This document shows positions 1-8,924 of a stretch of 64,000 nucleotides of DNA, piece after piece. The stretch covers positions 38,528-102,527 of the forward strand of contig FCOD02000021.1 in NCBI GenBank assembly GCA_001544655.2, in the 5' to 3' direction. The notes under the pieces were generated by a model. It made no database searches and had not been told where the DNA came from. It worked only from the letters and a program-made list of their open reading frames with translations. Within the stretch, counting starts at the first letter, position 1. Each line of letters begins with the position of its first letter. The DNA is from Caballeronia turbans (GTDB lineage Bacteria; Pseudomonadota; Gammaproteobacteria; Burkholderiales; Burkholderiaceae). A program made the position numbers and the translations under genes.

Positions 1-1
1 C

Positions 2-223
2 GACACGGATAGTTCTTGGGCGCCCGTGTTTAACGTCGGTGCGACTTACAATTTCACAGAACACTGGTTCGCCGGATTTTCCGTGTCGTTCATCCCTTTG
101 AAGGCCACGGCGAAGCTGAACACACAGGCTCAAACGCCTGTCGGCACGCTCAACGTGCAGTCGCAGGCAAAAATCACGCTCAACCCGATCGTCACATATT
201 TGCGCGTTGGCTATCGCTTCTAA
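2..223 (+). CDS. OmpW family outer membrane protein (C-terminal part only)
   Basis: Only the last 73 codons are in the window; the gene starts off the left edge. The reading frame is open from base 2 and ends TAA at 221-223. The tail reads as alternating hydrophobic/polar beta strands (YNFTEHWFAGFSVSFIPL, then ITLNPIVTYLRVGYRF) and ends in the C-terminal phenylalanine that outer membrane barrels use for BAM recognition. The ITLNP...GYRF ending is characteristic of OmpW-type eight-stranded barrels that pass small hydrophobic molecules. The precise substrate is unknown. A strong terminator follows. Confidence 0.8.
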   Translation, partial: DTDSSWAPVFNVGATYNFTEHWFAGFSVSFIPLKATAKLNTQAQTPVGTLNVQSQAKITLNPIVTYLRVGYRF

Positions 224-279
224 AGTCAAACTGCGCACGGGCATGTAACGACCGTAAAAGCGCGACTGCGAAAACAAAG

Positions 280-320
280 AAAATGCCGGCATGATTAACT
301 CGTGCCGGCATTTTCTTTTT
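280..320 (+). terminator. Rho-independent terminator after the OmpW-type gene
   Basis: A 12-bp perfect stem (aaaatgccggca at 280-291, tgccggcatttt at 303-314) with an 11-nt loop is followed by a T-rich run to 320. It separates the porin from the next gene. The bases from 321 to 517 hold no supported gene; short open frames there are shadows. Confidence 0.85.
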
Positions 321-517
321 GCACGCACTTGTAAATGTGACCTCCGCAAGAAGAAAGCGCTCGCACTTCTTACGCGTCCGCACGCACATCGAATATGTCG
401 CGGTCGCGCTTACCGAGGCGTTGCGCAATGTCGAAGCACCGGCATCGAATTTGCTGCATCATGGATTTTCCCCGCCACCTCGGCGGGCCGTCCACGATTC
501 ATCCATCGGAGCGATCT

Positions 518-895
518 ATGAACGCACTGCCTAACACGCGAGACGCCATCGGAGATTCATGGAGCACCACGAGCCGCCGCGCACGCCGCATGGCGCGACA
601 CGGCCGTGAAGCGGCCGAGGACATCGGCTCCGAACTCCGCGCGCTGCTCAGCGAGCTTGAAAGCACTTTGGCCCAAGGCACATCGGCCGATGCGGCTGCG
701 CTGCGCGCGCAGATCGGCGAGCGCCTCGACAGCGCCCGCGCACGCCTTAACGATACCCACGCAGCACTACGCGAGCGCGCCGGCGCGGCGCTCGGAGACG
801 CGGACGCCTACCTTCACGAAAAGCCCTGGCAGACTATCGCGCTCGTCGGCGGACTGGCGCTGGTCGCGGGCGTGTTGCTCGCGCGGGCGCGCTGA
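518..895 (+). CDS. DUF883 (ElaB/YqjD/YgaM-like) inner-membrane-anchored protein
   Basis: 125 residues. The start at 518 is preceded by a GGAG-like site (cggagcg). The body is a charged amphipathic helix rich in Arg, Ala and Glu (about residues 15-95). Near the C-terminus comes the HEKPWQTIALVGGLALVAGVLLARAR pattern: a short polar turn with the conserved P-W, then one membrane helix and a basic tail. This is the layout of the ElaB/YqjD family, where E. coli members associate with ribosomes in stationary phase through the helical part and anchor to the inner membrane by the tail. The ribosome role here is inferred from family knowledge only. Longer in-frame starts upstream lack a ribosome binding site. 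Confidence 0.8.
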   Translation: MNALPNTRDAIGDSWSTTSRRARRMARHGREAAEDIGSELRALLSELESTLAQGTSADAAALRAQIGERLDSARARLNDTHAALRERAGAALGDADAYLHEKPWQTIALVGGLALVAGVLLARAR

Positions 896-899
896 CGCT

Positions 900-1655
900 T
901 CAATCGGCCGACGTTTCCAGAAAATCCGCGCCAATGATGTCGATGCGGTCTGTGCAGATCGCATCGACTCCCCATTGCGCAAGCAGGCGCGCGCGCGCCG
1001 GCTCGTTCACTGTATAAGCGAGGATGCGCAAGCCTGCATCCTTGATTTCCGTGACGAGCGTCTCGTCGAGTGCGCGATGATTCACATGCAGCGACACGCA
1101 CGACAGCGCCGCCGTCTGCGCGCGCCAGTTCTCCGGAACATGTTCGTACAGCATGCCCCGAGGAAGATTCGGCGCGACATCGCGCGCGGCTTCGAGCGCC
1201 GCATATGAAAACGATGACAACAGCGGCGCGGGTTCGGCATCCGCCCATAACCGCGCTGCCTCGCGTGCGACGAGCACGCCTGTTTCCACGTCCCGCCCCT
1301 GACTCGGCTTGATCTCGATGTTCACCGCAAGCCCATGTTTCGCGCATCGTTCGTGCACTTGCGCAAGCGTCGGCATGCGCGCGTTGGCGAACTCCGCACT
1401 GAACCAGGTGCCCGCATCGAGCGCGCGCAGTTCTGCGTAAGACATCGCTTTCGCCGCGCCGCGCCCGTTCGACGTGCGGTCTACCGCGTCGTCGTGCAGC
1501 AGGAAGACGACATCGTCAGCGGAGAGCTTCGCGTCGAATTCGATCATCTTGTGACCGAAGCGCGCGCCCACGTCGATCGCTTCGAGCGTGTTCTCCGGCG
1601 CGAGCTTGCCGCCGCCCCGATGCGCGACGATCGCGGGATAGGGCCAGGTTCTCAT
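900..1655 (-). CDS. ugpQ: Glycerophosphodiester phosphodiesterase
   Basis: 251 residues, cytoplasmic GDPD-family TIM barrel that hydrolyses glycerophosphodiesters to glycerol-3-phosphate and an alcohol. The family signature is at the N-terminus: AHRGGG (catalytic His and Arg), PENT, then EFDAKLSADDVVFLLHDD, giving the metal-binding Glu and Asp and the second catalytic His. A TTG six codons upstream is open, but GGAG sits eight bases before the ATG at 1655, so that ATG is chosen. It is the last gene of the ugpBAECQ operon and starts 14 bases after ugpC ends, so imported diesters and their hydrolysis are coupled. Confidence 0.93.
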   Translation of the reverse strand: MRTWPYPAIVAHRGGGKLAPENTLEAIDVGARFGHKMIEFDAKLSADDVVFLLHDDAVDRTSNGRGAAKAMSYAELRALDAGTWFSAEFANARMPTLAQVHERCAKHGLAVNIEIKPSQGRDVETGVLVAREAARLWADAEPAPLLSSFSYAALEAARDVAPNLPRGMLYEHVPENWRAQTAALSCVSLHVNHRALDETLVTEIKDAGLRILAYTVNEPARARLLAQWGVDAICTDRIDIIGADFLETSAD

Positions 1656-1669
1656 CGCATATGCTCCAT

Positions 1670-2755
1670 TCAATTGGCGCGCAGTCCCGCCGCCGGATCG
1701 AAGAAATGCAGATGCCGCGCGGGCAACGACACCCTCAGCCGCTCGCCGCGCTGCGGACGATGTTCATGCGGCAAGCGCGCCGCCACGTCGTGCTTGCCCC
1801 ACTTGCCGTGCGCGAGATTGTCCGCGCCGAGCAGTTCGGCCGAATCGACGTCGAGCGTCGCGCCCGGCGCGTCGTGGTTGCCGGGCGTCATGTGCTCCGG
1901 ACGAATGCCGACGATCCACTCGCGCCCATACATTGCGCTTGTCACGCTGCTCGCGCCCGCGACCGGCAGCTTCGGCCCGTCGCCCGCAACATCGAAGGTC
2001 GATCCGTCTTCGGACAGACGGCCTTCGAGCAGATTCATCGCCGGCGAGCCGATGAAGCTCGCGACGAATACCGTTGCCGGACGCTCGTACACGTCGGTCG
2101 GGGCGCCGATCTGTTCAGCGTGCCCCTTGTTCATGACGATGACGCGCTGCGCGAGCGTCATGGCTTCGATCTGATCGTGCGTGACGTACAGGCTCGTGGT
2201 CGCGAGGCGCGCGTGCAGCCGTTGAATCTCGAGACGCATCTGCACGCGCAGTTTCGCGTCGAGATTCGAAAGCGGTTCGTCGAAGAGAAACACCGCCGGT
2301 TCGCGCACGATCGCACGACCCATCGCGACGCGTTGCCGCTGACCGCCCGACAGTTCACGCGGCTTGCGCGCGAGCAAATGTTCGAGCTCCAGGATGCGCG
2401 CCGCATTGGCCACGCGCGATTCGATGGTCTTTCTGTCCGCGCCGCCGATCTTCAGCGCATACGCCATATTCTGCGCGACGCTCATGTGCGGATAAAGTGC
2501 GTAATTCTGAAAGACCATCGCAATATCGCGATCCTTCGGCTCCAGCTTGTTCACGACTTTGCCGCCGATCTCGATCGTGCCGTGCGACACGCTTTCGAGT
2601 CCCGCGACCATGCGCAGCAGCGTCGATTTTCCGCAGCCGGACGGGCCGACCATCACGACGAACTCGCCATCGTCCACGGCTACGTCGATGCCGTGCAGCA
2701 CGTAGTTGGAGCCGTCGTACGTTTTCTTTACGCCTTTGAGATTCAATGCGGCCAT
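1670..2755 (-). CDS. ugpC: sn-glycerol-3-phosphate ABC transporter ATP-binding protein
   Basis: 361 residues, the ATPase of the UgpBAEC importer. Walker A is GPSGCGKST (37-45), the Q-loop lies in VFQNYALYPHMS (about 81-92), the ABC signature LSGGQRQRVAMGRA starts at 135, Walker B FLFDE is 156-160 and the switch His follows in VTHDQ. The C-terminal 120 residues form the MalK-like OB/TOBE region (HMTPG, HVAARLP-type segments). Length matches UgpC/MalK. Family assignment to Ugp, rather than another sugar, rests on the ugpB, A, E and Q neighbours. Confidence 0.95.
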   Translation of the reverse strand: MAALNLKGVKKTYDGSNYVLHGIDVAVDDGEFVVMVGPSGCGKSTLLRMVAGLESVSHGTIEIGGKVVNKLEPKDRDIAMVFQNYALYPHMSVAQNMAYALKIGGADRKTIESRVANAARILELEHLLARKPRELSGGQRQRVAMGRAIVREPAVFLFDEPLSNLDAKLRVQMRLEIQRLHARLATTSLYVTHDQIEAMTLAQRVIVMNKGHAEQIGAPTDVYERPATVFVASFIGSPAMNLLEGRLSEDGSTFDVAGDGPKLPVAGASSVTSAMYGREWIVGIRPEHMTPGNHDAPGATLDVDSAELLGADNLAHGKWGKHDVAARLPHEHRPQRGERLRVSLPARHLHFFDPAAGLRAN

Positions 2756-2771
2756 CGATCAGCCTTCTCCG

Positions 2772-3617
2772 TTATTTCTCTGAGTCCACGAGTCCGCGCA
2801 CGAACCAGCGCTGCATCGTCAGGACGACCGCGAGCGGCGGCAGCATCGCGAGCAGCGTCGCTGCCATCACGAGGTGCCATTCGGTCGCGGTATCGCCCGA
2901 CGCGATCATGCTCTTGATGCCGACCACCGCCGTCTGCAGCGACACCTCGTTGGTGATGAGAATCGGCCAGAGATACTGATTCCAGCCGTAGATGAACGTA
3001 ATGACGAAGAGCGCCGCGATGTTGGTCTTCGACAGCGGCAGCACGACGTCCCAGAAGAAGCGCAGCGAACCCGCGCCGTCGATGCGCGCCGCTTCCATCA
3101 GTTCGTCGGGCAGCGTCATGAAGAACTGGCGGAAGAGAAACGTCGCCGTCGCGGATGCGATCAGCGGCAGCGTCAAGCCCGCATACGTGTTCGACAGATG
3201 CATCGACGAGACGACTTGCACCGTCGGAAAGATGCGCACTTCGACCGGCAGCATCAGCGTGATGAAGATGAGCCAGAAGGCGAGGTTCTTCATCGGAAAG
3301 CGGAAGAAGACGATCGCGTACGCGGAGACGATCGACACCGCGATCTTGCCGATCGAAATCACGAGCGCCATCACGAGGCTGTTCATCAACATGAGACCGA
3401 ACGGCGCCGCCGCATTGCCGCTGCCGTGCGTCCAGATGTGCGCGACGTTCTCGAAGAGATGCGTGCTCGGAACGAGCGAAAGCGGCACGCTGAACACTTC
3501 GTTCGAGTTCATCGTGGCCGCGCAGAACGCGACGTACACCGGAAACACGATCAGCGCGACGCCGAGCAACAGCACGGCGTGACAGAAGATATCGAAGCCG
3601 CGACGGTTTTCGATCAT
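2772..3617 (-). CDS. ugpE: sn-glycerol-3-phosphate ABC transporter permease UgpE
   Basis: 281 residues, one of the two inner-membrane permeases. About six hydrophobic helices are visible, starting with [21 protein letters not shown]. The EAA loop that docks on the ATPase is [23 protein letters not shown]. The ATG at 3617 overlaps the ugpA stop by four bases (ATGA), which fixes the start and indicates translational coupling. The reading frame stays open far upstream through ugpA, but that part is an Arg-rich shadow. Confidence 0.95.
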   Translation of the reverse strand: MIENRRGFDIFCHAVLLLGVALIVFPVYVAFCAATMNSNEVFSVPLSLVPSTHLFENVAHIWTHGSGNAAAPFGLMLMNSLVMALVISIGKIAVSIVSAYAIVFFRFPMKNLAFWLIFITLMLPVEVRIFPTVQVVSSMHLSNTYAGLTLPLIASATATFLFRQFFMTLPDELMEAARIDGAGSLRFFWDVVLPLSKTNIAALFVITFIYGWNQYLWPILITNEVSLQTAVVGIKSMIASGDTATEWHLVMAATLLAMLPPLAVVLTMQRWFVRGLVDSEK

Positions 3618-4498
3618 GAATATTGCACCCTGCGTTCGACGAAGCGGAACTGGATGACGGTCAACGCGACGACGATCACCATCAGCACGACCGATTGCGC
3701 GCCCGAGCTGCCGATGTCGAGTCCCTGAAAGCCTTCCGCGAAAATCTTGTAGATGAGCGTCTTGGTCGATTGCGCGGGACCACCACCGGTAGCGGCATCG
3801 ATGACCGGGAAGGTATCGAAGAACGCGTAGACCAGGTTCACGACGAGCAGGAAGAAAGACGTCGGCGACAGGAGCGGCAGCGCAATGCCGAAGAAGCGCC
3901 GCACGGGCCCGGCGCCATCGATGGCGGCGGCTTCGATCAGCGATTGCGGAATCGCCTGAAGGCCCGCATAGAAGAACAGGAAGTTGTAGCTGACCTGCTT
4001 CCACACCGACGCGAGCACGACGAGAAACATCGCCTGCGTGCCATTGAGCGCGTGGTTCCAGATGATGCCCTGCTTGGCGAGCGCATACGTCACGAGCCCG
4101 ATGCTCGGGTTGAACAGGAACGACCACAGCACGGCGGCGATCGCGGGCGCGACCGCGTATGGCCAGATGAGCAGCGTCTGATACGCCTTCGCACCGCGCG
4201 TCACGCGATCGGCGCATGCGGCGAGCAGGAGCGAGATCACGAGGCCCGACACGGTGACGAGCGAGCAGAAGATCATCGTCGTGCTGAACGACGAGAGATA
4301 GAGCGGATCGGCGAACAACTGCCTGAAGTTCGCCAGCCCGACGAATTCGCTCGACGTGCCGAACGCGTCCTGACTCTGCGTGGCCTGCCAGAGCGCTTCG
4401 CCTGCCGGCCAGAGAAAGAACAGCGCGGTGATCGCGAGTTGCGGCGCGACGAGCAGATACGGCAGGACGCTCGTATCGAAACGAGACCGTTTTTCCAT
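3614..4498 (-). CDS. ugpA: sn-glycerol-3-phosphate ABC transporter permease UgpA
   Basis: 294 residues, partner permease of UgpE. The first helix is [20 protein letters not shown] after a short basic N-terminus, followed by about five more membrane segments. The EAA loop is [20 protein letters not shown]. It lies 51 bases downstream of ugpB, separated by a 10-bp hairpin (4520-4542), and overlaps ugpE by four bases. Length and order match ugpBAEC operons. Confidence 0.95.
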   Translation of the reverse strand: MEKRSRFDTSVLPYLLVAPQLAITALFFLWPAGEALWQATQSQDAFGTSSEFVGLANFRQLFADPLYLSSFSTTMIFCSLVTVSGLVISLLLAACADRVTRGAKAYQTLLIWPYAVAPAIAAVLWSFLFNPSIGLVTYALAKQGIIWNHALNGTQAMFLVVLASVWKQVSYNFLFFYAGLQAIPQSLIEAAAIDGAGPVRRFFGIALPLLSPTSFFLLVVNLVYAFFDTFPVIDAATGGGPAQSTKTLIYKIFAEGFQGLDIGSSGAQSVVLMVIVVALTVIQFRFVERRVQYS

Positions 4499-4519
4499 GC
4501 GTTGATGTCCCGAACGGAA

Positions 4520-4542
4520 GCGCCCGCGATGATCGCGGGCGC
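4520..4542 (-). repeat. Intergenic hairpin between ugpB and ugpA
   Basis: A perfect 10-bp inverted repeat (gcgcccgcga at 4520-4529, tcgcgggcgc at 4533-4542) with a 3-nt loop sits 8 bases after the ugpB stop. There is no T-run, so it is not a complete intrinsic terminator. Such hairpins after a binding-protein gene often protect the upstream mRNA from 3' decay, giving more binding protein than permease; that role is inferred. Confidence 0.6.
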
Positions 4543-4549
4543 ATGCGCT

Positions 4550-5875
4550 TTAGTTGCCGGTCTTCTCGAAGCGGCGCAGCAGCTCGTCGCCGCGCTGCAC
4601 TGACGCGTCGAGCGCTTGTTGCGGCGTCTTCTTCTCAGCCCAGACCTGTTCCAGCTCTTCGTCGACGATCGTGCGGATCTGCGGCATGTTGCCCAGACGC
4701 AGCCCCTTCGTGTAAGGGAGCGGCGGCTTGTTCAGCATCTGCTTGATCGCGATGTCCGCGCCGGGGTTCTTGTCGTAAAAGCCCTGCTTCTGCGTGAGCT
4801 CGTATGCGGCCTGCGTGACCGGCAGATAGCCCGTGTCCTGATGCCACTTCCCGGCGACTTCCGGCGTCGAAAGATACGCGAGGAACTTCGCGACGCCCTT
4901 GTAGACGGCCGGGTCCTTGCCCGACAACACCCACAGGCTCGCGCCGCCGATGATCGCGTTCTGGGGCGCACCCTTTACGTTCGCGTCGTAGGGCATCATG
5001 CCCACGCCGTAGTCGAACTTCGCGAATTTCGCGATGGTCGCGCGCGAGCCCGACGAGTTCGTGATGATGCCGCAGTCGCCGCTATAGAACTTCGACACCG
5101 GCTCGTCCTTGCGGCCGACATACGTGAACGTGCCTTCCTTCGCCATGTTCTGCAGGAACTGGATATGCGCGACCTGCAGCGGCTTGTTGAATTCGAGCTT
5201 GGCGTCGAGGCCGTCGAAACCGTTGTTCTTCGTCGCGAACGGCGCGGCATGCCACGCGCTGTAATTCTCGAGCTGAATCCAGCTTTGCCAGCCCGACGAG
5301 TAACCGCACGAATAGCCGGCGGCCTTCAGCTTCTTCGCGTCGGCTTCGACATCGGCCCAGGTCTTCGGCGGCTGGTTCGGATCGAGACCGGCTTTCTTGA
5401 ATGCGTCCTTGTTGTAATAGAGAACAGGCGTCGAGCTGTTGAACGGCATCGAGATCAGATGGCCGGTCTTCGCGTCGCTGTAGTAACCGGCGATGGTCGG
5501 CACGAACGCCTTTTCGTCGAGCGGCACGCCGGCCTGCTTGAAGACGTCGTAGACCGGGATGACTGCCTTCTTCGCCTGCATCATCGTCGCGGTGCCGACT
5601 TCGTAGACCTGCAGGATCGCGGGCGCGTTGCCGCTGCGATACGCCGCGATGCCCGCCGCGAGCGCCTGGTCATATGTGCCCTTGAACACGGGAACGATCT
5701 TGTAATCGCTCTGCGACTTGTTGAAGTCGTTGGCGATGTCGTTCACGCGCTCGCCGAGCGCGGCTTCCATCGCGTGCCAGAACTGGATTTCCGTCGCGGC
5801 GTGCGCTGCGGTGCTGGCGCCGAAGGCCAGAACGGCCGCGGCCGAGATCGTGCGGAACAAGGGCTTGCAGCTCAT
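4550..5875 (-). CDS. ugpB: sn-glycerol-3-phosphate-binding periplasmic protein
   Basis: 441 residues. The N-terminus is a typical Sec signal peptide: basic MSCKPLFR, hydrophobic [13 protein letters not shown], and cleavage after AHA. The mature part begins [20 protein letters not shown], the ligand-side start of the family 1 extracellular solute-binding fold, with [12 protein letters not shown] and [14 protein letters not shown] further on. The ATG at 5875 is chosen because GGAG lies eight bases upstream and the signal peptide begins there; 21 extra upstream codons are open but not signal-like. It captures glycerol-3-phosphate or its diesters for UgpAEC. The gap to dgt upstream is only 43 bases, so the promoter may lie within dgt. 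Confidence 0.95.
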   Translation of the reverse strand: MSCKPLFRTISAAAVLAFGASTAAHAATEIQFWHAMEAALGERVNDIANDFNKSQSDYKIVPVFKGTYDQALAAGIAAYRSGNAPAILQVYEVGTATMMQAKKAVIPVYDVFKQAGVPLDEKAFVPTIAGYYSDAKTGHLISMPFNSSTPVLYYNKDAFKKAGLDPNQPPKTWADVEADAKKLKAAGYSCGYSSGWQSWIQLENYSAWHAAPFATKNNGFDGLDAKLEFNKPLQVAHIQFLQNMAKEGTFTYVGRKDEPVSKFYSGDCGIITNSSGSRATIAKFAKFDYGVGMMPYDANVKGAPQNAIIGGASLWVLSGKDPAVYKGVAKFLAYLSTPEVAGKWHQDTGYLPVTQAAYELTQKQGFYDKNPGADIAIKQMLNKPPLPYTKGLRLGNMPQIRTIVDEELEQVWAEKKTPQQALDASVQRGDELLRRFEKTGN

Positions 5876-5918
5876 CGATGAGTCTCCTTTTGAGGATTCG
5901 CGCTTGAAACGCGCGATA

Positions 5919-7139
5919 TTAGTTGTTGTCGATGACAAACAGGCGTTGATACTCTTTCAATGCATAGCGATCGGTCATGCCCGCGATGTAATGCGCGATG
6001 AGCCGCGCCTGCGAGCTGTCATGGCTCGATGAAGGCGCGTCGTTCGCGGATTCCTCCGTCACAGGCCCGCGTGCCTGATAGGCGGGCGGCAAGAGACGCG
6101 GATCGTCGGTGAAGGCTTCGAAAAGGCCCGTCACGACGCGCTTCGCCTTGTTGGCCATGCGCATCACGCGATAGTGGCGGTACAGGTTCTTGAAGAGAAA
6201 GCGCTTGAGTTGCGCCGCCTGCGCCGCGACTTCATCGCTGTGTGCGACGAGCGGCGGCGCATTGCGCACGGCGTCGAGCGATTGCGGCGCGACGCGTTCG
6301 AGGTTGCGGCCCGTCGCCTCGATCAGATCGACGATCAACGTGTTGATGATGCGGCGGATCGTTTCGTGGATGAGCCTGCGCCCTTCGATGTCCGGATAAT
6401 CGGCCCGCGCCGCATCGTAATGCGTGTGCCACAGACTCACTTCGGAAAGCTGATCGAGCGTGATGAGGCCGGAGCGCAGGCCATCGTCCACATCGTGATT
6501 GTTGTAGGCGATTTCATCGGCGACATTCGCGATCTGCGCTTCGAGCGACGGCTGCTTTCCCGTGAGAAAGCGCTCGCCGAGTTCGCCGAGCTTGCGCGCG
6601 TTTTCGCGCGAGCAATGCTTGAGGATGCCTTCTCGCGTCTCGAAGCAGAGGTTCAGGCCGTTGAACGCGCCGTAATGCTCTTCGAGCTGATCGACCACTG
6701 CGAGGCTCTGCAGATTGTGCTCGAAGCCACCGTGATCGCGCATGCATTCGTGCAGCGCGTCTTGCCCGGCATGACCGAATGGCGTGTGGCCGAGATCGTG
6801 CGCGAGCGAGATGGCTTCGACCAGATCTTCGTTCAGCCTCAGGTTGCGCGCGACCGAACGCGCGATCTGCGCGACTTCGAGACTGTGCGTGAGGCGTGTA
6901 CGGAACAGATCGCCTTCGTGATTGACGAAGACCTGCGTCTTGTATTCGAGTCTGCGAAATGCGGTCGAGTGCACGATGCGGTCGCGATCGCGCTGGAACT
7001 CGGTGCGCGCCGCAGGCGGCGTTTCGGCGAAGCGCCGCCCGCGCGATTGCGACGCGTGCGCGGCATACGGCGCGAGATGCGCTTCGAACGCGAGCGTCGG
7101 CGGCGTGCCCTGCGGAACTTGATCTTCTATGTCGCTCAC
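5919..7139 (-). CDS. dgt: Deoxyguanosinetriphosphate triphosphohydrolase-like protein (HD domain)
   Basis: 406 residues, the short type-2 dGTPase form. It hydrolyses dNTPs to deoxynucleosides and triphosphate. The HD metal site is visible: R-L-T-H-S-L-E-V (first His), [15 protein letters not shown] (His-Asp pair and following His) and, later, [14 protein letters not shown] (last Asp). The conserved leader [23 protein letters not shown] is present. The start is GTG at 7139, with GGAG six bases upstream. It follows aroB after 44 bases in the same direction, and the aroK-aroB-dgt order is common in betaproteobacteria. Exact nucleotide specificity is not visible. Confidence 0.93.
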   Translation of the reverse strand: MSDIEDQVPQGTPPTLAFEAHLAPYAAHASQSRGRRFAETPPAARTEFQRDRDRIVHSTAFRRLEYKTQVFVNHEGDLFRTRLTHSLEVAQIARSVARNLRLNEDLVEAISLAHDLGHTPFGHAGQDALHECMRDHGGFEHNLQSLAVVDQLEEHYGAFNGLNLCFETREGILKHCSRENARKLGELGERFLTGKQPSLEAQIANVADEIAYNNHDVDDGLRSGLITLDQLSEVSLWHTHYDAARADYPDIEGRRLIHETIRRIINTLIVDLIEATGRNLERVAPQSLDAVRNAPPLVAHSDEVAAQAAQLKRFLFKNLYRHYRVMRMANKAKRVVTGLFEAFTDDPRLLPPAYQARGPVTEESANDAPSSSHDSSQARLIAHYIAGMTDRYALKEYQRLFVIDNN

Positions 7140-7183
7140 CGGCTGCTCCGCATCGTCGTGGTTCTAGCCGCCGCTCGCGCGGA

Positions 7184-8281
7184 TCAGACGCTGGCTGCGA
7201 GCGTCGCGCGCACGGCCTGATCGGGCGCGCTCGTGATCTCTGTCGCGCCGAAGCGGGTCAGCAGAATGAATTTGATCTCGCCAGCTTCGGCCTTCTTGTC
7301 GACCTTCATCAGATCGACGTAGCGGTCGTCGCCGAGCCGCGGCGCCGTGACCGGCAGCTTCGCCGCTTCGATCACACGCACGAGACGCTGACGCGCGGCT
7401 TCGTCGAGCTTGCCGAGGCGCACCGACAGATCCGCCGCCATCACCATGCCACAACCGACCGCCTCGCCATGCAGCCATTCGCCGTAGCCGAGCCCGGCTT
7501 CGATCGCATGGCCGAAGGTGTGGCCGAAATTGAGAATGGCGCGCTGGCCGCCTTCGCGCTCGTCGGACGCGACGACCGACGCCTTGATCTCGCACGAACG
7601 CTTGACCGCGTGCGCGAGCGCGTCGTCGTCGCGGCGATTGAGCGCGTCGATGTTGGCTTCGATCCATTCGAAAAACTCGGCGTCCTTGATGGCCGCGGTC
7701 TTGATGACTTCCGCGATGCCCGCCGCCAGTTCGCGCTCCGGCAAGGTGTGCAGCGCGCCGATATCCGCGATGACCGCCTGCGGCTGATAGAACGCGCCGA
7801 TCATGTTCTTGCCGAGCGGATGATTGATGCCCGTCTTGCCGCCTACCGATGAATCGACTTGTGAAAGCAGCGTGGTCGGCACCTGGATGAACGGTACGCC
7901 GCGCATGTAGGACGCCGCCGCGAACCCGGTCATGTCGCCGACGACACCGCCGCCGAGCGCGATCAGCGTGGTCTTGCGATCGGCGCGTTCGGTGAGGAGC
8001 GCATCGAAGATCGTGTTGAGCGTTTCCCAGTTCTTGTGCGCTTCGCCGTCCGGCAGGACTACGGTAGTCACCTTCTTGCCGAGCGGTTCGAGCGCGGCGC
8101 GCAACCGTTCGCCGTAAAGCGGATCGATGGTGGAATTCGTGACGATCGCCACGGACGAACTCTTGATGTGCGGCGCGAAGAGTTCCGTGCGGCCGATCAG
8201 GCCCGCACCGATATGAATGGGATAGGCGCGCTCGCCCAGTTCGACGCTGACGGTGATCGTTGGGGTAATCATGGCGGACAT
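7184..8281 (-). CDS. aroB: 3-dehydroquinate synthase
   Basis: 365 residues, cytoplasmic, NAD- and metal-dependent; the second step of the shikimate pathway (DAHP to 3-dehydroquinate). Seen: the NAD-binding stretch LPDGEAHKN, then [18 protein letters not shown], the substrate loop [21 protein letters not shown], and the metal ligands E ([11 protein letters not shown]), H and H ([20 protein letters not shown]). The ATG at 8281 overlaps the aroK stop (TAATG), so the two shikimate genes are translationally coupled. A second ATG three codons in is possible. Confidence 0.97.
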   Translation of the reverse strand: MSAMITPTITVSVELGERAYPIHIGAGLIGRTELFAPHIKSSSVAIVTNSTIDPLYGERLRAALEPLGKKVTTVVLPDGEAHKNWETLNTIFDALLTERADRKTTLIALGGGVVGDMTGFAAASYMRGVPFIQVPTTLLSQVDSSVGGKTGINHPLGKNMIGAFYQPQAVIADIGALHTLPERELAAGIAEVIKTAAIKDAEFFEWIEANIDALNRRDDDALAHAVKRSCEIKASVVASDEREGGQRAILNFGHTFGHAIEAGLGYGEWLHGEAVGCGMVMAADLSVRLGKLDEAARQRLVRVIEAAKLPVTAPRLGDDRYVDLMKVDKKAEAGEIKFILLTRFGATEITSAPDQAVRATLAASV

Positions 8282-8832
8282 TATGACTCAGCCGACTTGA
8301 CGACGCCGGCGACCTCCAGTTGCATCAGGACCATATTGACGAGCGCGTTGACGGTCGGCCGCCCCGTTTCCACGACGAAATGCGCGCACTGCTGATACAG
8401 CGGATCGCGCACCTGAAAAAGCGCTTCGAGCTTGCCGCGCGGATCTTCGGTCTGCAGGAGCGGGCGATTCTTGTCGCGCCGCGTGCGTTGCCAGAGATCG
8501 TGCGGATTGGCGCGCAGATAAATGACGATGCCGCGATTCTTCAGATGTTCCCGATTCTCGGGCCGAAGCACCGCGCCGCCGCCGGTCGCGAGTACGATGC
8601 CGCTGCGCTGCGAAAGCTCATCGATGATGTTCGCCTCGCGCTGACGAAAACCCGCCTCGCCCTCGAGTTCCCAGATCACCGGGATGCGAGCGCCCGTACG
8701 CGCCTCGATCTCCAGATCCGAATCGATGAACGAGCGCTGCAGACGGCGCGCAACCGCGCGGCCCACGGTGGTTTTACCCGCCCCCATGAGTCCGACGAAA
8801 AAAATGTTCGCGTTCGCGTGCCCTTCCTGCAA
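8281..8832 (-). CDS. aroK: Shikimate kinase
   Basis: 183 residues with the TTG start at 8832; phosphorylates shikimate with ATP. Walker A is [11 protein letters not shown], the shikimate-binding Asp/Arg lie in [13 protein letters not shown] and GFRQREA, the [11 protein letters not shown] loop follows, and the lid Arg is in [11 protein letters not shown]. No ATG lies upstream of Walker A. TTG at 8832 follows an AAGGAT site by seven bases and places the first strand ([10 protein letters not shown]) at the usual distance; a longer TTG start at 8883 is open but poorly supported. The stop overlaps the aroB start. The pilQ stop is 92 bases upstream. Confidence 0.93.
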   Translation of the reverse strand: MQEGHANANIFFVGLMGAGKTTVGRAVARRLQRSFIDSDLEIEARTGARIPVIWELEGEAGFRQREANIIDELSQRSGIVLATGGGAVLRPENREHLKNRGIVIYLRANPHDLWQRTRRDKNRPLLQTEDPRGKLEALFQVRDPLYQQCAHFVVETGRPTVNALVNMVLMQLEVAGVVKSAES

Positions 8833-8924
8833 CCTGGATCCTTTTACAGTATCGAATTTCTTCGTGCGGCAGCTTAAGGGCAAACCGCCCGCTTTGTCGA
8901 GTCGCGCCGCCAGGGAGCTGGCGT

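Noticed and set aside
321-517. Short frames between the first terminator and the DUF883 gene
   Set aside because: Several overlapping frames with atypical composition, no ribosome sites and no recognisable motif.
2772-4544. A 590-residue frame covering ugpE and ugpA
   Set aside because: Only the last 281 codons (ugpE) are coding; the rest is the shadow of ugpA.
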